From Bacillota bacterium (GTDB lineage Bacteria > Bacillota_A > Clostridia > Tissierellales > Peptoniphilaceae): 64,000 bases of DNA. Each line of letters opens with the position of its first letter. Within the stretch, counting starts at the first letter, position 1. The notes under the pieces are model-generated. The model did not search any database. It was not told where the DNA came from and worked only from the letters and a program-made list of their open reading frames with translations. Below, one piece after another: positions 18,533 to 29,872 of this stretch. Both the position numbers and the translations under genes were made by a program. The stretch spans positions 1 through 64,000 of the forward strand of contig JAEZWK010000022.1 of NCBI GenBank assembly GCA_023443045.1. The letters are read 5' to 3'.

Positions 18533-19620
18533 ATAAAAAATTTTATTTTATTGATTATACTTTTGACAGGAGGAGGCTCCTCCAAATTTTCTCCCTCCGC
18601 AAAATCTTTTAATAATTCTCTTTGTTTAGATGTCATTTTTGTAGGAGTTTTAATTTTAAATACGATATAAAGATCTCCTCTAGAATTAGAATTGTATCTA
18701 TATAAACCCTTGTTTGGTATCTTTAATACATCGTCATACTGAGTGCCTTCAGGTATTACTACCTCAACAGTCTCATCTAAAGTTTTTATCTTGCGCTTAT
18801 TTCCTAGTGCTGCTTCGGGGAAAGAAATTTCTAAATATTTAATTAAATTATAATTTTCTATTTTAAACCCAGTTTTATTTAGTACATTTACTACAATATA
18901 TACTTCGCCTCTTGGACCATTATTATATCCATCATTACCAATATTACCAATTGAAAAATAATTTCCGTCTTGAATTCCTCTAGGAATAGTAATAATTTTT
19001 TTTACTCTTTCTTTTATTCGTCCAGTTCCATGGCAATGTTTACATGGTTCTTCTATAATTACACCTTTACCCCTACATGCACCGCACTCATGCTGTGTTC
19101 TTACTTTTCCAAAAAAAGAATTTTTTACTGTATAAACAGTTCCTGTACCATTACAATTACTACATTTTTTAACCTTTGTTTCATCTTTTGCTCCAGTTCC
19201 ATTACAGGAACTACATTTAACTTCTCGTTCAAAATCTATTTCAACTTCATAATCCTTCAATGTGTCTTCCAAATTAATTGTAAGATCCACTCTTATATCA
19301 TCACCTGGTCTTGGTGCTTTAGCATTTTTTCTGCTAGATGTGCCACCAAATATATCAAATATATCTCCGAATATATCTTCGAATCCTCCGCTAAATTGAG
19401 CATTGGTATCTGTAGTCCCATAAGTATCATATAATCTACGTTTCTCATCATTTCCAAGAACCTCATATGCAGACGATATTTCCTTAAATTTTTCTTGAGC
19501 ATCATGATCTCCGGGATTTAAATCGGGGTGATATTTTTTAGCTAGCCTTCTGTAATTCTGTTTAATTTCATCAGCAGTAGCATTTCTATCAACTTCTAGA
19601 ATTTCGTATAAATCTTTCAA
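18514..19620 (-). CDS. dnaJ: Chaperone DnaJ (Hsp40)
   Basis: 368 aa. J domain with the HPD motif (KKYHPDLNPGD), a Gly/Phe-rich linker (about 75-95), four CxxCxGxG zinc-binding repeats (CSSCNGTG, CSNCNGTG, CGACRGKG, CHCHGTG-type) and the C-terminal client-binding domains. It starts with TTG at 19620; AAGGAG is correctly spaced and no other start is available before the J domain. It is the last gene of hrcA-grpE-dnaK-dnaJ, separated from dnaK by a hairpin. Confidence 0.96.
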   Translation of the reverse strand: MKDLYEILEVDRNATADEIKQNYRRLAKKYHPDLNPGDHDAQEKFKEISSAYEVLGNDEKRRLYDTYGTTDTNAQFSGGFEDIFGDIFDIFGGTSSRKNAKAPRPGDDIRVDLTINLEDTLKDYEVEIDFEREVKCSSCNGTGAKDETKVKKCSNCNGTGTVYTVKNSFFGKVRTQHECGACRGKGVIIEEPCKHCHGTGRIKERVKKIITIPRGIQDGNYFSIGNIGNDGYNNGPRGEVYIVVNVLNKTGFKIENYNLIKYLEISFPEAALGNKRKIKTLDETVEVVIPEGTQYDDVLKIPNKGLYRYNSNSRGDLYIVFKIKTPTKMTSKQRELLKDFAEGENLEEPPPVKSIINKIKFFIRRLFK

Positions 19621-19642
19621 ACTTATCTCCTTTTATGTATAC

Positions 19643-19677
19643 AAAAATAGAAGGGAAAAATTTCCCTATCTATTTTT
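19643..19677 (-). terminator. Hairpin between dnaK and dnaJ (attenuator or partial terminator)
   Basis: Long inverted repeat in the 66-base gap: AAAAATAGAAGGG pairs with CCCTATCTATTTTT with one bulged A, and ends in a T-run on the minus strand. It has the form of an intrinsic terminator and could lower dnaJ transcription relative to dnaK. Confidence 0.65.
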
Positions 19678-19686
19678 ACATAATTT

Positions 19687-22019
<2,333 letters not shown>

Positions 22020-22030
22020 GATTACCTCCA

Positions 22031-23020
22031 TTATTTAGATTTAAAAAATGATTTGAATGAATCATCTATATCTTTCATTATTTTAAATGTTGAAACATAA
22101 TCAATTCTAATCGGAGCTAAAACCCCTACAAATATTTCTTTATCTCCATCAAAATTATATTTTGTAGAAATAATAGTTAGGTCTTTTAGTAAATCTTCAT
22201 TTGATAAAAAATAATTGAGACCATCATCAGATTGGCTTGTGATATATTCATTTAATACTGTAAAATCATCCATAAGCTCCATTATGCTTTTTAATTTTGA
22301 AATATTATTAATATCAGGATGACTTAACAATTTAGATATTCCATCCACATTTATATTTCTTATCAATTCATTCTTCTTCAGTTTAATTAAAATCTCATCT
22401 AAATTCATTAATCTATCTAGATTATATTGTTCTAAAAATATATTTATGTTTTTTAAGAAATATTCGATTGATTGATTTAAAAATTTATCCTTAATCAATC
22501 TATTAAACAATTCTAATTCATAATCAGAAAAAATTATATTTACTATCTGAGTAAACATATTAGAATTTTGATCTTCTATTCCAAGTAAAAATTTATCATC
22601 GTATATTTTGTTTAAAAATATATTCTTGATTAGATGAGAATGATTATCCGGAATATAAGTAATAGTTGCAAAATCAGTTAAATTTTCTAATAATACCTTT
22701 GCCCTTTCTACTAAATCAACATAACTTCCAACATCCTGAGTAAGATAGTTTAAAGCATGCTCTTTTGAATTACTAATACTCTTAATTATCTGATCTAAAT
22801 AAAATCTAAATGCAAGATGTGTAGGTTCCCTGCCGCTTGAATGATGAGTTTTGTTTAGCATTCCCAAATTTTCTAAATCACTCATAACATTCCTTATAGT
22901 GGCCGAACTAAGTCCGATACTGGTTTCCTTTTCCAGAGTTCTAGAACCTACAGGCTCTCCTTTTTCTAAAAAAGAGTTGATAATATGGAGTAAAATTTGT
23001 TTTTCTCTATCATTTAACAT
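22031..23020 (-). CDS. hrcA: Heat-inducible transcription repressor HrcA
   Basis: 329 aa. The N-terminal winged helix is evident (GEPVGSRTLEKETSIGLSSA, then TIRNVMSDLENLGML), followed by the HrcA GAF-like domain. It represses the operon by binding CIRCE; GGAGGTGAAAT precedes the ATG. The CIRCE copy at 23034-23060 sits 14 bases upstream, so HrcA is autoregulated. Confidence 0.95.
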   Translation of the reverse strand: MLNDREKQILLHIINSFLEKGEPVGSRTLEKETSIGLSSATIRNVMSDLENLGMLNKTHHSSGREPTHLAFRFYLDQIIKSISNSKEHALNYLTQDVGSYVDLVERAKVLLENLTDFATITYIPDNHSHLIKNIFLNKIYDDKFLLGIEDQNSNMFTQIVNIIFSDYELELFNRLIKDKFLNQSIEYFLKNINIFLEQYNLDRLMNLDEILIKLKKNELIRNINVDGISKLLSHPDINNISKLKSIMELMDDFTVLNEYITSQSDDGLNYFLSNEDLLKDLTIISTKYNFDGDKEIFVGVLAPIRIDYVSTFKIMKDIDDSFKSFFKSK

Positions 23021-23033
23021 ATTTCACCTCCTG

Positions 23034-23060
23034 TTAGCACTCTTAAAAGGTGATTGCTAA
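23034..23060 (-). promoter_or_regulatory. CIRCE operator
   Basis: TTAGCACTC, nine bases, GATTGCTAA: the HrcA inverted repeat TTAGCACTC-N9-GAGTGCTAA with one mismatch in the right arm as read on the plus strand. It lies between hemW and hrcA at the position expected near the transcription start. I could not identify a convincing -35/-10 pair. Confidence 0.93.
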
Positions 23061-23122
23061 CAATCTATACATACCCCATATTTTTATTTTAAAACACAAA
23101 AATAAAAAAAGTAAAAACTTAA

Positions 23123-24247
23123 TCATAAAAAGTCAATTTCTACTTTATTTGAAAAGTTTCTACCTTTTTTTGTGAGTTTAAGAAATCCATTTTCAATATA
23201 AATATTTTTTAAATCTATGTGTTTTTGTAGATCAAATCTTTCTAAAATATCTATACCAAATTCTTCTTCTATTTTTTTTATATTTATCCCAGAATTTAAT
23301 CTTATTTGTAAAATACATTTTTCTGATAATATATCTTCATTATTCAATTCATATTCTTTTATTCTAGGTAAATTATTATTGTTAATTCTATTTTTATAGT
23401 CATTAATACTGTGTGGATTAATATATCTTATATTATCAATAAAACTTGCGCTGGATACTCCTAATCCTATATATTCATCCAATACCCAATATTTCATATT
23501 ATGTCTAGAATAGAAGTTGTTTTTGCAAAAATTAGATATTTCATATTGATAGTAACCTTTTTTGTCTAAATATCCAACTAAAAATTCATATATCTTTCTT
23601 TCTTCTTCTTCGCTTGGTAAATAATTTAATGAATTCTTATCTTCAAATAATGGAGTATTCTCATGAAGTTCCAAACTATATGCTGAAATATGCGCCGGCT
23701 TAAGTTCTACAACGCAGTTAACCAATTCTTTAACCCTAGATACATTTTGAAAAGGAGTTCCTAACATTATATCAATTGAATAATTGGTAAAATTGTTTTC
23801 AATTAAATAATGCGTAAGTCTTTTTAAATATTCATAGCTATTGCTTCTTCCTAAACATTTTAATGTATCTTGATAAATATCTTGTAGTCCGAAGCTAATT
23901 CTATTTATCTTTTTTATAACTTTTGATAAATAATTTTCATCAACCGTCTCAGGATTTACTTCCATAGTTATTTCTACATCTTTAGCACGTGAAAAAGCGC
24001 TTTCTATCTTATTAACAATAGCAATTATTTGATCTGAATCTAAAATACTAGGTGTTCCTCCGCCAAAATATATAGTATCAAAAATAAAATTATTATACTT
24101 TTCTTTATATAAGTCTATCTCTTTTAATAACAGATCAACATATTCACTTTGTAACTTTTTTGAAGATATTCCACTGTTGAAATCACAATAAAAACATTTT
24201 TTTGCGCAAAAAGGTATATGAATATATATGCCAATATTTTTTTTCAC
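23123..24247 (-). CDS. hemW: HemW-like radical SAM protein
   Basis: 374 aa. The radical SAM motif PFCAKKCFYCDFNS is near the N-terminus, followed by FGGGTPSIL and the HemN C-terminal domain. It belongs to the oxygen-independent coproporphyrinogen oxidase-like family; HemW is a heme chaperone rather than an oxidase, and no heme genes are in this window. GTG start, sharing one base with the lepA stop. Confidence 0.88.
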   Translation of the reverse strand: MKKNIGIYIHIPFCAKKCFYCDFNSGISSKKLQSEYVDLLLKEIDLYKEKYNNFIFDTIYFGGGTPSILDSDQIIAIVNKIESAFSRAKDVEITMEVNPETVDENYLSKVIKKINRISFGLQDIYQDTLKCLGRSNSYEYLKRLTHYLIENNFTNYSIDIMLGTPFQNVSRVKELVNCVVELKPAHISAYSLELHENTPLFEDKNSLNYLPSEEEERKIYEFLVGYLDKKGYYQYEISNFCKNNFYSRHNMKYWVLDEYIGLGVSSASFIDNIRYINPHSINDYKNRINNNNLPRIKEYELNNEDILSEKCILQIRLNSGINIKKIEEEFGIDILERFDLQKHIDLKNIYIENGFLKLTKKGRNFSNKVEIDFL

Positions 24248-26055
24248 TATTTTTCCTTATACTTTAAAACTTCTAAAAAGGCTTCTTGTGGAACATCTAC
24301 ATTTCCAACTGAGCGCATTTTCTTCTTACCTTCTTTTTGCTTTTCTAACAATTTTTTCTTTCTTGATATATCTCCGCCATAACATTTAGCTAACACATCT
24401 TTTCTAAGTGCTTTTATTGTTTCTCTGGCAATTACTTTACTACCAATAGCCGCTTGAATTGGTACAGCAAATTGGTGTCTAGGTATGACATCTTTAAGCC
24501 TTTCAGCAATATCTCTTCCTCTTTCGTATGCCTTTGATTCATGAACAATTAAGCTAAAAGCATCTACTAACTCACCATTAATCAAAATATCTAATTTTAC
24601 TAAATCTGATTTTTGATAACCATCTAAGTCATAATCCAAGGATGCATAACCTTTTGTATTAGATTTTAACGCATCGAAAAAGTCGTATATAACTTCATTT
24701 AGAGGCAATCTAAATCTTATTATAACTCTTCTTTCATCCAAATATTCCATCCCTAAATATTCACCGCGTCTATCTATGCAGATTTCCATAATTTTCCCTA
24801 CATATTCTTTTGGAGCCATAATTTCTGCTTTTACAACAGGCTCTTCTATATAACTAATTTCAACAGCTTTAGGTAAATTGGTAGGATTTTGTATATCTAC
24901 AACTTCTCCATTAGTCTTGTGAACTTTATATATAACAGATGGAGCAGTAGCAATAATATTTATATCAAATTCTCTATCAATTCTTTCTTGAATTATCTCC
25001 ATGTGTAACAGACCCAAGAAGCCGCATCTAAATCCGAACCCTAGAGCTTGAGAAGTCTCAGCTTCAAAAGTCAAAGATGCATCATTAACTTGTAATTTTT
25101 CAAGAGCTTCCCTTACCGTATTATAATCCTGTCCTTCTGTAGGATAAATTCCACAATATACCATAGGTATAACTTTTTTGTAGCCTGGCAAACTTTCACT
25201 TGTAGGATTATTTGCATCTGTTATTGTATCTCCCACTCTAGCTTCTTTAACCTCTTTAATTGATGCTGTAAAATATCCAACCTGCCCAGCTGACAATTTA
25301 TCCACAGTAACAAAAGTAGTATTATTAATACCTACTTCCGTAACTTCGAAAACTTTTCCAGAGCTCATCATTTTTATTTGAGTTCCTTTTTTTATTTCAC
25401 CATCAAAAACTCTTATATAACATACAACACCTAAATAAGCATCATAATACGAATCAAAAATCAATGCTTTTAGTGGCGCATTTATATCTCCTTCGGGAAC
25501 TGGAATATCTGATACAATTTTATCTAAAACATCTTCAATATTAATACCTGTTTTAGCGCTAATAAGCGGAGCATTCTCAGCATCTAAACCTATTAAATCC
25601 TGAATTTCTAATTTAACTTCTTCTGGTCTAGCAGATGGTAAATCCATTTTATTTATAACAGGTAATATCTCTAAATTTTCCTCCAAAGCTAAATATACAT
25701 TAGCTAAAGTTTGTGCTTCTACTCCTTGGGTAGAATCTACAACTAAAACAGCACCCTCACATGCTGCAAGTGATCTACTAACCTCATAATTAAAATCAAC
25801 ATGCCCCGGAGTATCTATCAGGTTAAGGGTGTAGGTATTTCCATCTTTGTGATTATAAATAAGCCTTACAGCTTTTAACTTTATTGTAATACCTCTTTCT
25901 CTCTCAAGATCCATACTGTCAAGAGTTTGAGATTTTAAATTCCTTAGATCTACAGTCTTTGTTTTTTCTAACAATCTATCTGCCAGTGTACTTTTACCAT
26001 GATCAATATGTGCAATAATAGAAAAATTTCTTATATATTTTTTATAATCTGTCAT
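24247..26055 (-). CDS. lepA: Elongation factor 4 (LepA)
   Basis: 602 aa. GTPase motifs [24 protein letters not shown] and NKMDLP are followed by domains II, III and V and the LepA-specific C-terminal domain ending near [16 protein letters not shown]. It back-translocates or remodels stalled ribosomes. It lies between lepB and hemW with minimal spacing. Confidence 0.97.
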   Translation of the reverse strand: MTDYKKYIRNFSIIAHIDHGKSTLADRLLEKTKTVDLRNLKSQTLDSMDLERERGITIKLKAVRLIYNHKDGNTYTLNLIDTPGHVDFNYEVSRSLAACEGAVLVVDSTQGVEAQTLANVYLALEENLEILPVINKMDLPSARPEEVKLEIQDLIGLDAENAPLISAKTGINIEDVLDKIVSDIPVPEGDINAPLKALIFDSYYDAYLGVVCYIRVFDGEIKKGTQIKMMSSGKVFEVTEVGINNTTFVTVDKLSAGQVGYFTASIKEVKEARVGDTITDANNPTSESLPGYKKVIPMVYCGIYPTEGQDYNTVREALEKLQVNDASLTFEAETSQALGFGFRCGFLGLLHMEIIQERIDREFDINIIATAPSVIYKVHKTNGEVVDIQNPTNLPKAVEISYIEEPVVKAEIMAPKEYVGKIMEICIDRRGEYLGMEYLDERRVIIRFRLPLNEVIYDFFDALKSNTKGYASLDYDLDGYQKSDLVKLDILINGELVDAFSLIVHESKAYERGRDIAERLKDVIPRHQFAVPIQAAIGSKVIARETIKALRKDVLAKCYGGDISRKKKLLEKQKEGKKKMRSVGNVDVPQEAFLEVLKYKEK

Positions 26056-26062
26056 AAATCAC

Positions 26063-26659
26063 CTATACTATACCAATTTTATTTAAAGGCCAGAATCTAA
26101 ACACTAACCTACCATCAATATCTTTTATGCTAACTTCTCCAAAAATTCTAGAATCACGACTAGCAAAAGGTTCTCTATTATCACCTAAAACAAAAACGTG
26201 TTCACTAGAAACAATCACATCTATATATCCTTCGGTTAAAATATCTTTTTCAATATAGTCCTCTTTAAGTAGTTCCCCATTTACATAAACCTTACCATCC
26301 ATAATTTGAATATGGTCTCCCTCAGTACCTATAATTCTTTTACAATAAAAAGAATTTTCTGTTTGATTTTCATTTTTAAAAATTACAATATCACCTTTTT
26401 TATAAGGTCTGAACCATTTATCTATTTTTAATTCAATAAGTCTGTCTTTATGCTCAAGAGTTGGATGCATACTACTTCCGCTAACCGCATTAATAGAAAA
26501 AATAAATTTACTTATAAATAGAGCCAAACAAAAAGCTACAATAAAACTAATTAACATCTCTTTTAAATTCTTCCAAAATTTTGATTTGTTATATTTTGAA
26601 TCTTCTGTAGGATTTTTCTCTTCATTAGAATTTTCTTCAAAATTGTTTATATTTTCCAT
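26063..26659 (-). CDS. lepB: Signal peptidase I
   Basis: 198 aa. A cytoplasmic acidic N-terminus is followed by one membrane helix (about 34-54), then the catalytic serine box SGSSMHPTLE, the lysine box YCKRIIGTEGD and the C-terminal box VLGDNREPFASRDSR. It cleaves Sec and Tat signal peptides outside the membrane. The ATG at 26659 follows GGAGG; the codon at 26671 is rejected as start. Confidence 0.95.
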   Translation of the reverse strand: MENINNFEENSNEEKNPTEDSKYNKSKFWKNLKEMLISFIVAFCLALFISKFIFSINAVSGSSMHPTLEHKDRLIELKIDKWFRPYKKGDIVIFKNENQTENSFYCKRIIGTEGDHIQIMDGKVYVNGELLKEDYIEKDILTEGYIDVIVSSEHVFVLGDNREPFASRDSRIFGEVSIKDIDGRLVFRFWPLNKIGIV

Positions 26660-26681
26660 TTTAACCTCCAAATCTTATAAA

Positions 26682-26710
26682 ATTATATCAAAATCTTTAC
26701 TTATATTCAA
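26682..26710 (-). promoter_or_regulatory. Sigma-A promoter of lepB-lepA-hemW
   Basis: Minus strand TTGAAT (26705-26710), 17-base spacer, TATAAT (26682-26687) with a TGn extension. Confidence 0.75.
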
Positions 26711-26719
26711 TAAAGATAA

Positions 26720-26748
26720 GTGAAATTTTATTTATTATATGATATAAT
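26720..26748 (+). promoter_or_regulatory. Promoter of the half-length ppsR paralog and ppdK
   Basis: GTGAAA (26720-26725), 17-base spacer, TATAAT (26743-26748) with TGA immediately upstream (extended -10). It is divergent from the lepB promoter with only nine bases between the two -35 hexamers. Confidence 0.65.
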
Positions 26749-26764
26749 AAAAAGGGTGTTAAGA

Positions 26765-27229
26765 ATGAATATTGAAAATTTTGAATATGCAATTACATTT
26801 GACGATGGAAAAAAGTTAGAAAATATCCAAAACTCCGATGTAATTATATTAGGTCCTTCAAGAGCAGGTAAAACTCCTCTGTGTTTTTACTTAGCTTTTT
26901 TTAATATAAAAGCATGTAATATACCTATAGTTCCTAATATGAATATTGAAAATATTCTATCCTTACTACCAAAAAACAAATTGTTTGGTCTTATTAGAAG
27001 TACAGAATCATTACAAATGATAAGAAGGACAAGATCAAAATATTTGGGTGTAGCTGGAGATTATATAAATCCAGAAAAAATTTTCGAAGAACTGGAGAAT
27101 TGTTTAAATCTATATAACACTCTAAAAATTCCAGTAATTGATATGGATAAGACTTCTATTGAAGAAGCTAGTATATTTATCCAAAACCGAATTCAAGTTG
27201 GAGGAAAAAATGGAAAAATTAGCTTATAG
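26765..27229 (+). CDS. Half-length PpsR paralog (C-terminal kinase half only)
   Basis: 154 aa. It aligns along its whole length with about residues 120-265 of the full PpsR at 5060-5866: FEYAITFDDGK with VEFAVKYDDGK, ILGPSRAGKTPLCFYLAFF with the P-loop region LIGVSRTSKTPLSMYLA, then CNIPIVPN, LFGLIRST and VIDMDKTSIEEAS. The N-terminal half of the DUF299 family is absent. The ATG at 26765 follows AAAGGGTG, and an in-frame GTG at 26720 would place the promoter inside the gene. The 3' end overlaps ppdK by 20 bases. The intact P-loop suggests nucleotide binding; whether it can phosphorylate or dephosphorylate PPDK is open. Confidence 0.82.
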   Translation: MNIENFEYAITFDDGKKLENIQNSDVIILGPSRAGKTPLCFYLAFFNIKACNIPIVPNMNIENILSLLPKNKLFGLIRSTESLQMIRRTRSKYLGVAGDYINPEKIFEELENCLNLYNTLKIPVIDMDKTSIEEASIFIQNRIQVGGKNGKISL

Positions 27230-29834
27230 TTTTACTGAGGGAAATGCAAATATGCGTTCTCTTTTAGGAGGAAAAGGAGCAAATTTAGCAGAAATGACTA
27301 ATCTGGGAATACCTGTTCCACCTGGTTTTACTATCACTACTGAGGCGTGTAAATATTACTATAAAGAAAATAAAACATTGCCACAAAATTTAATGAACGA
27401 GGTTAGATCAAAAATATTAGAAATAGAAAATTCTACTGGAAAAAGTTTTGGAAGCAAGACCAACCCTCTATTATTTTCTGTAAGAAGCGGATCAGTTTTT
27501 AGTATGCCAGGAATGATGGATACCATTTTAAATCTTGGTTTAAACGATGAAACTGTAGAAGCTTTGGCTGTAAATTCTAATAACCCCAGATTTGCATGGG
27601 ATAGTTATAGAAGATTTATACAAATGTTTTCAGATGTAGCTATGGAAATCCCAAAGTATGAATTTGATGATATATTTAACGATATAAAAGAAAATGAAAA
27701 TGTAAAAGAAGATTTTAATATAAGTGTTGATGGACTAAAAGAAATCGTAAAAAGATACAAAAAAGTTTATGCTGAGTATATGAATGAAGATTTTCCAAAA
27801 GATCCCTACAAACAACTAGAGTTAGCTATAAATGCAGTGTTTAAATCTTGGATGAACCCAAGAGCAATAACTTATAGAAGACTTCATAAAATAGATGATG
27901 ATTTAGGAACTGCTGTAAACGTACAATCTATGGTATTTGGAAACCTAGGTGAAAATAGCGGAACTGGTGTATGTTTTTCAAGAAATCCATCTACTGGTAA
28001 AAAAGGAATTTTTGGTGAATTTCTAATGAATGCTCAAGGCGAAGATGTGGTTGCTGGTATTAGAACTCCATCTGACATTTCCAAACTAAAAGAGATAAAT
28101 GAAAATGTATATAATGAATTTAATGACATTCTTTGTAAATTAGAAAAACATTATAAAGACATGCAAGATGTAGAATTTACTATTGAAAATGGAAAATTAT
28201 ATTTCTTACAGACAAGAAATGGTAAAAGAACAGGCCGTGCTTCTTTGAATATTGCGGTTGATCTTTTTAACGAAGGCTTAATTACAAAAGAAGAAGCTTT
28301 ATTAAAAGTTGAACCAAGTTCTTTAAACCAATTAATGCACTTTCAATTTGACCCAAAGGATATATCTATAAAAGATGCTATTACTGTAGGTCTACCTGCT
28401 TCTCCAGGAGCGGCTTCAGGAGCTGTTGTATTTAATGCTGAAGATGTTAAAAACATGAATTCAAAAGGCATAAAAACAATTCTTGCTCGTGAAGAAACAA
28501 GTCCTGAGGATATAGATGGAATGGTATTAGCAGAAGGAATTTTAACAGCAAGAGGTGGAATGACTTCTCATGCCGCTGTAGTTGCTAGAGGGATGGGAAA
28601 ATGTTGTGTAGCTGGATGTTCTGAATTAAGAATAGATGAAAAGAATAAAATTATAAAAACTAAAAATGGTAATGTCATAAAAGAAGGAGAAATAATTTCC
28701 ATAGATGGAACAACTGGAAAAGTATACATTGGTGATATTAAAAAAATAGAACCACAGTTAAGTGGAAATTTTGAAACTCTTATGACCTGGGCGGATGAAT
28801 ATAAAAACCTTGTTGTAAAGACAAATGCTGATACCCCTAAAGATGCAAAAATTGGTAGAGATTTTGGAGCAAAAGGAATTGGTTTATGCAGAACTGAACA
28901 TATGTTCTTTAATGATGAAAGAATTAAAACTGTTAGAAAAATGATTCTTTCTACAACAAAAGAGGAACGTCAAATTGCACTAGATCAATTATTGCCATAT
29001 CAAAGACAAGACTTTATTGAAATCTTCACAGCCATGGAATCATACCCTGTAACCGTTAGATTATTAGATCCACCATTACATGAGTTCCTTCCACACAAAA
29101 AAGAAGAGATAAATATATTATCCACAGAAATGAATTTAAGCGTTCCTGTTTTAGAAGATAGAATAGAAGCTCTAAAAGAGTTCAATCCAATGCTAGGTCA
29201 TAGAGGCGCGCGTCTTGCAGTTAGCTATCCAGAAATTTATCAAATGCAAGCAAGAGCAATAATAGAAGCTGCATTAGAAGTAAAAAAATCCGGATATAAA
29301 GTTCATCCTGAAATTATGATTCCATTAATTGGTGAAGTAAAAGAATTTGACTTTGTAAAATCAAAAATTCAGGAAGAGATAAATCTTGTTTTTACTGAAA
29401 AGAATGATACTATAGACTATGAAGTAGGTACCATGATAGAGGTCCCAAGAGCTGCATTATTAGCTGATGAGATAGGTAAATCCGCAGACTTTTTCAGTTT
29501 TGGTACAAATGATATGACGCAAATGACATTTGGATATTCAAGAGATGATTCAGGAAAATATATATCAGATTATATAGAAGCTGGTATTTTTAAGACTAGT
29601 CCATTTGAAAGTTTGGATACCAAAGGTGTTGGAAAATTATTAAAAATGGCAACTGAAGACGGAAGACAGGCTAATTCAAAATTACATGTAGGTGTATGTG
29701 GTGAGCACGGCGGAGATCCTGATTCCATAACTTTCTGCGAATCAATTAATCTAGATTATGTAAGCTGCTCACCTTACAGAGTTCCAATAGCTAGATTAGC
29801 AGCAGCTCAAGCTAAAATAAACAAAAATAAATAA
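27210..29834 (+). CDS. ppdK: Pyruvate, phosphate dikinase
   Basis: 874 aa, exactly the usual size. The ATP-grasp domain begins GGKGANLAEMTNLGIPVPPG. The swivelling phosphohistidine domain has GGMTSHAAVVARGMGKCC, with the regulatory threonine two residues before the catalytic His. The C-terminal PEP/pyruvate TIM barrel contains KGIGLCRTEHMFF and GVCGEHGGDPDS. It interconverts PEP, AMP and PPi with pyruvate, ATP and Pi. The ATG at 27210 follows GGAGGAAAAA. Regulation by PpsR-type threonine phosphorylation is expected because the site is conserved and two family members are present. Confidence 0.97.
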   Translation: MEKLAYSFTEGNANMRSLLGGKGANLAEMTNLGIPVPPGFTITTEACKYYYKENKTLPQNLMNEVRSKILEIENSTGKSFGSKTNPLLFSVRSGSVFSMPGMMDTILNLGLNDETVEALAVNSNNPRFAWDSYRRFIQMFSDVAMEIPKYEFDDIFNDIKENENVKEDFNISVDGLKEIVKRYKKVYAEYMNEDFPKDPYKQLELAINAVFKSWMNPRAITYRRLHKIDDDLGTAVNVQSMVFGNLGENSGTGVCFSRNPSTGKKGIFGEFLMNAQGEDVVAGIRTPSDISKLKEINENVYNEFNDILCKLEKHYKDMQDVEFTIENGKLYFLQTRNGKRTGRASLNIAVDLFNEGLITKEEALLKVEPSSLNQLMHFQFDPKDISIKDAITVGLPASPGAASGAVVFNAEDVKNMNSKGIKTILAREETSPEDIDGMVLAEGILTARGGMTSHAAVVARGMGKCCVAGCSELRIDEKNKIIKTKNGNVIKEGEIISIDGTTGKVYIGDIKKIEPQLSGNFETLMTWADEYKNLVVKTNADTPKDAKIGRDFGAKGIGLCRTEHMFFNDERIKTVRKMILSTTKEERQIALDQLLPYQRQDFIEIFTAMESYPVTVRLLDPPLHEFLPHKKEEINILSTEMNLSVPVLEDRIEALKEFNPMLGHRGARLAVSYPEIYQMQARAIIEAALEVKKSGYKVHPEIMIPLIGEVKEFDFVKSKIQEEINLVFTEKNDTIDYEVGTMIEVPRAALLADEIGKSADFFSFGTNDMTQMTFGYSRDDSGKYISDYIEAGIFKTSPFESLDTKGVGKLLKMATEDGRQANSKLHVGVCGEHGGDPDSITFCESINLDYVSCSPYRVPIARLAAAQAKINKNK

Positions 29835-29843
29835 TAAAAAAAT

Positions 29844-29872
29844 AAAAGGAAGATTTTCTCTTCCTTTTTTTA
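29844..29872. terminator. Bidirectional terminator between ppdK and purD-purL
   Basis: AAAAGGAAGA (29844-29853), loop TTTTC, TCTTCCTTTT (29859-29868), flanked by a T-run on the plus strand and an A-run on the other side, so it can end both convergent transcripts. Confidence 0.85.

Noticed and set aside
18970..19434. 154-codon plus-strand ORF opposite dnaJ, rich in Ser/Phe/Cys
   Set aside because: It mirrors the CxxCxGxG repeats of DnaJ on the other strand; no start signal and no family resemblance.
23081..23108. Hairpin TTTTTATTTT / AAAATAAAAA between hemW and hrcA as a hemW terminator
   Set aside because: Stem contains only A-T pairs and no T-tract follows on the minus strand; it would be too weak. 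The region is better explained as AT-rich promoter DNA of hrcA.
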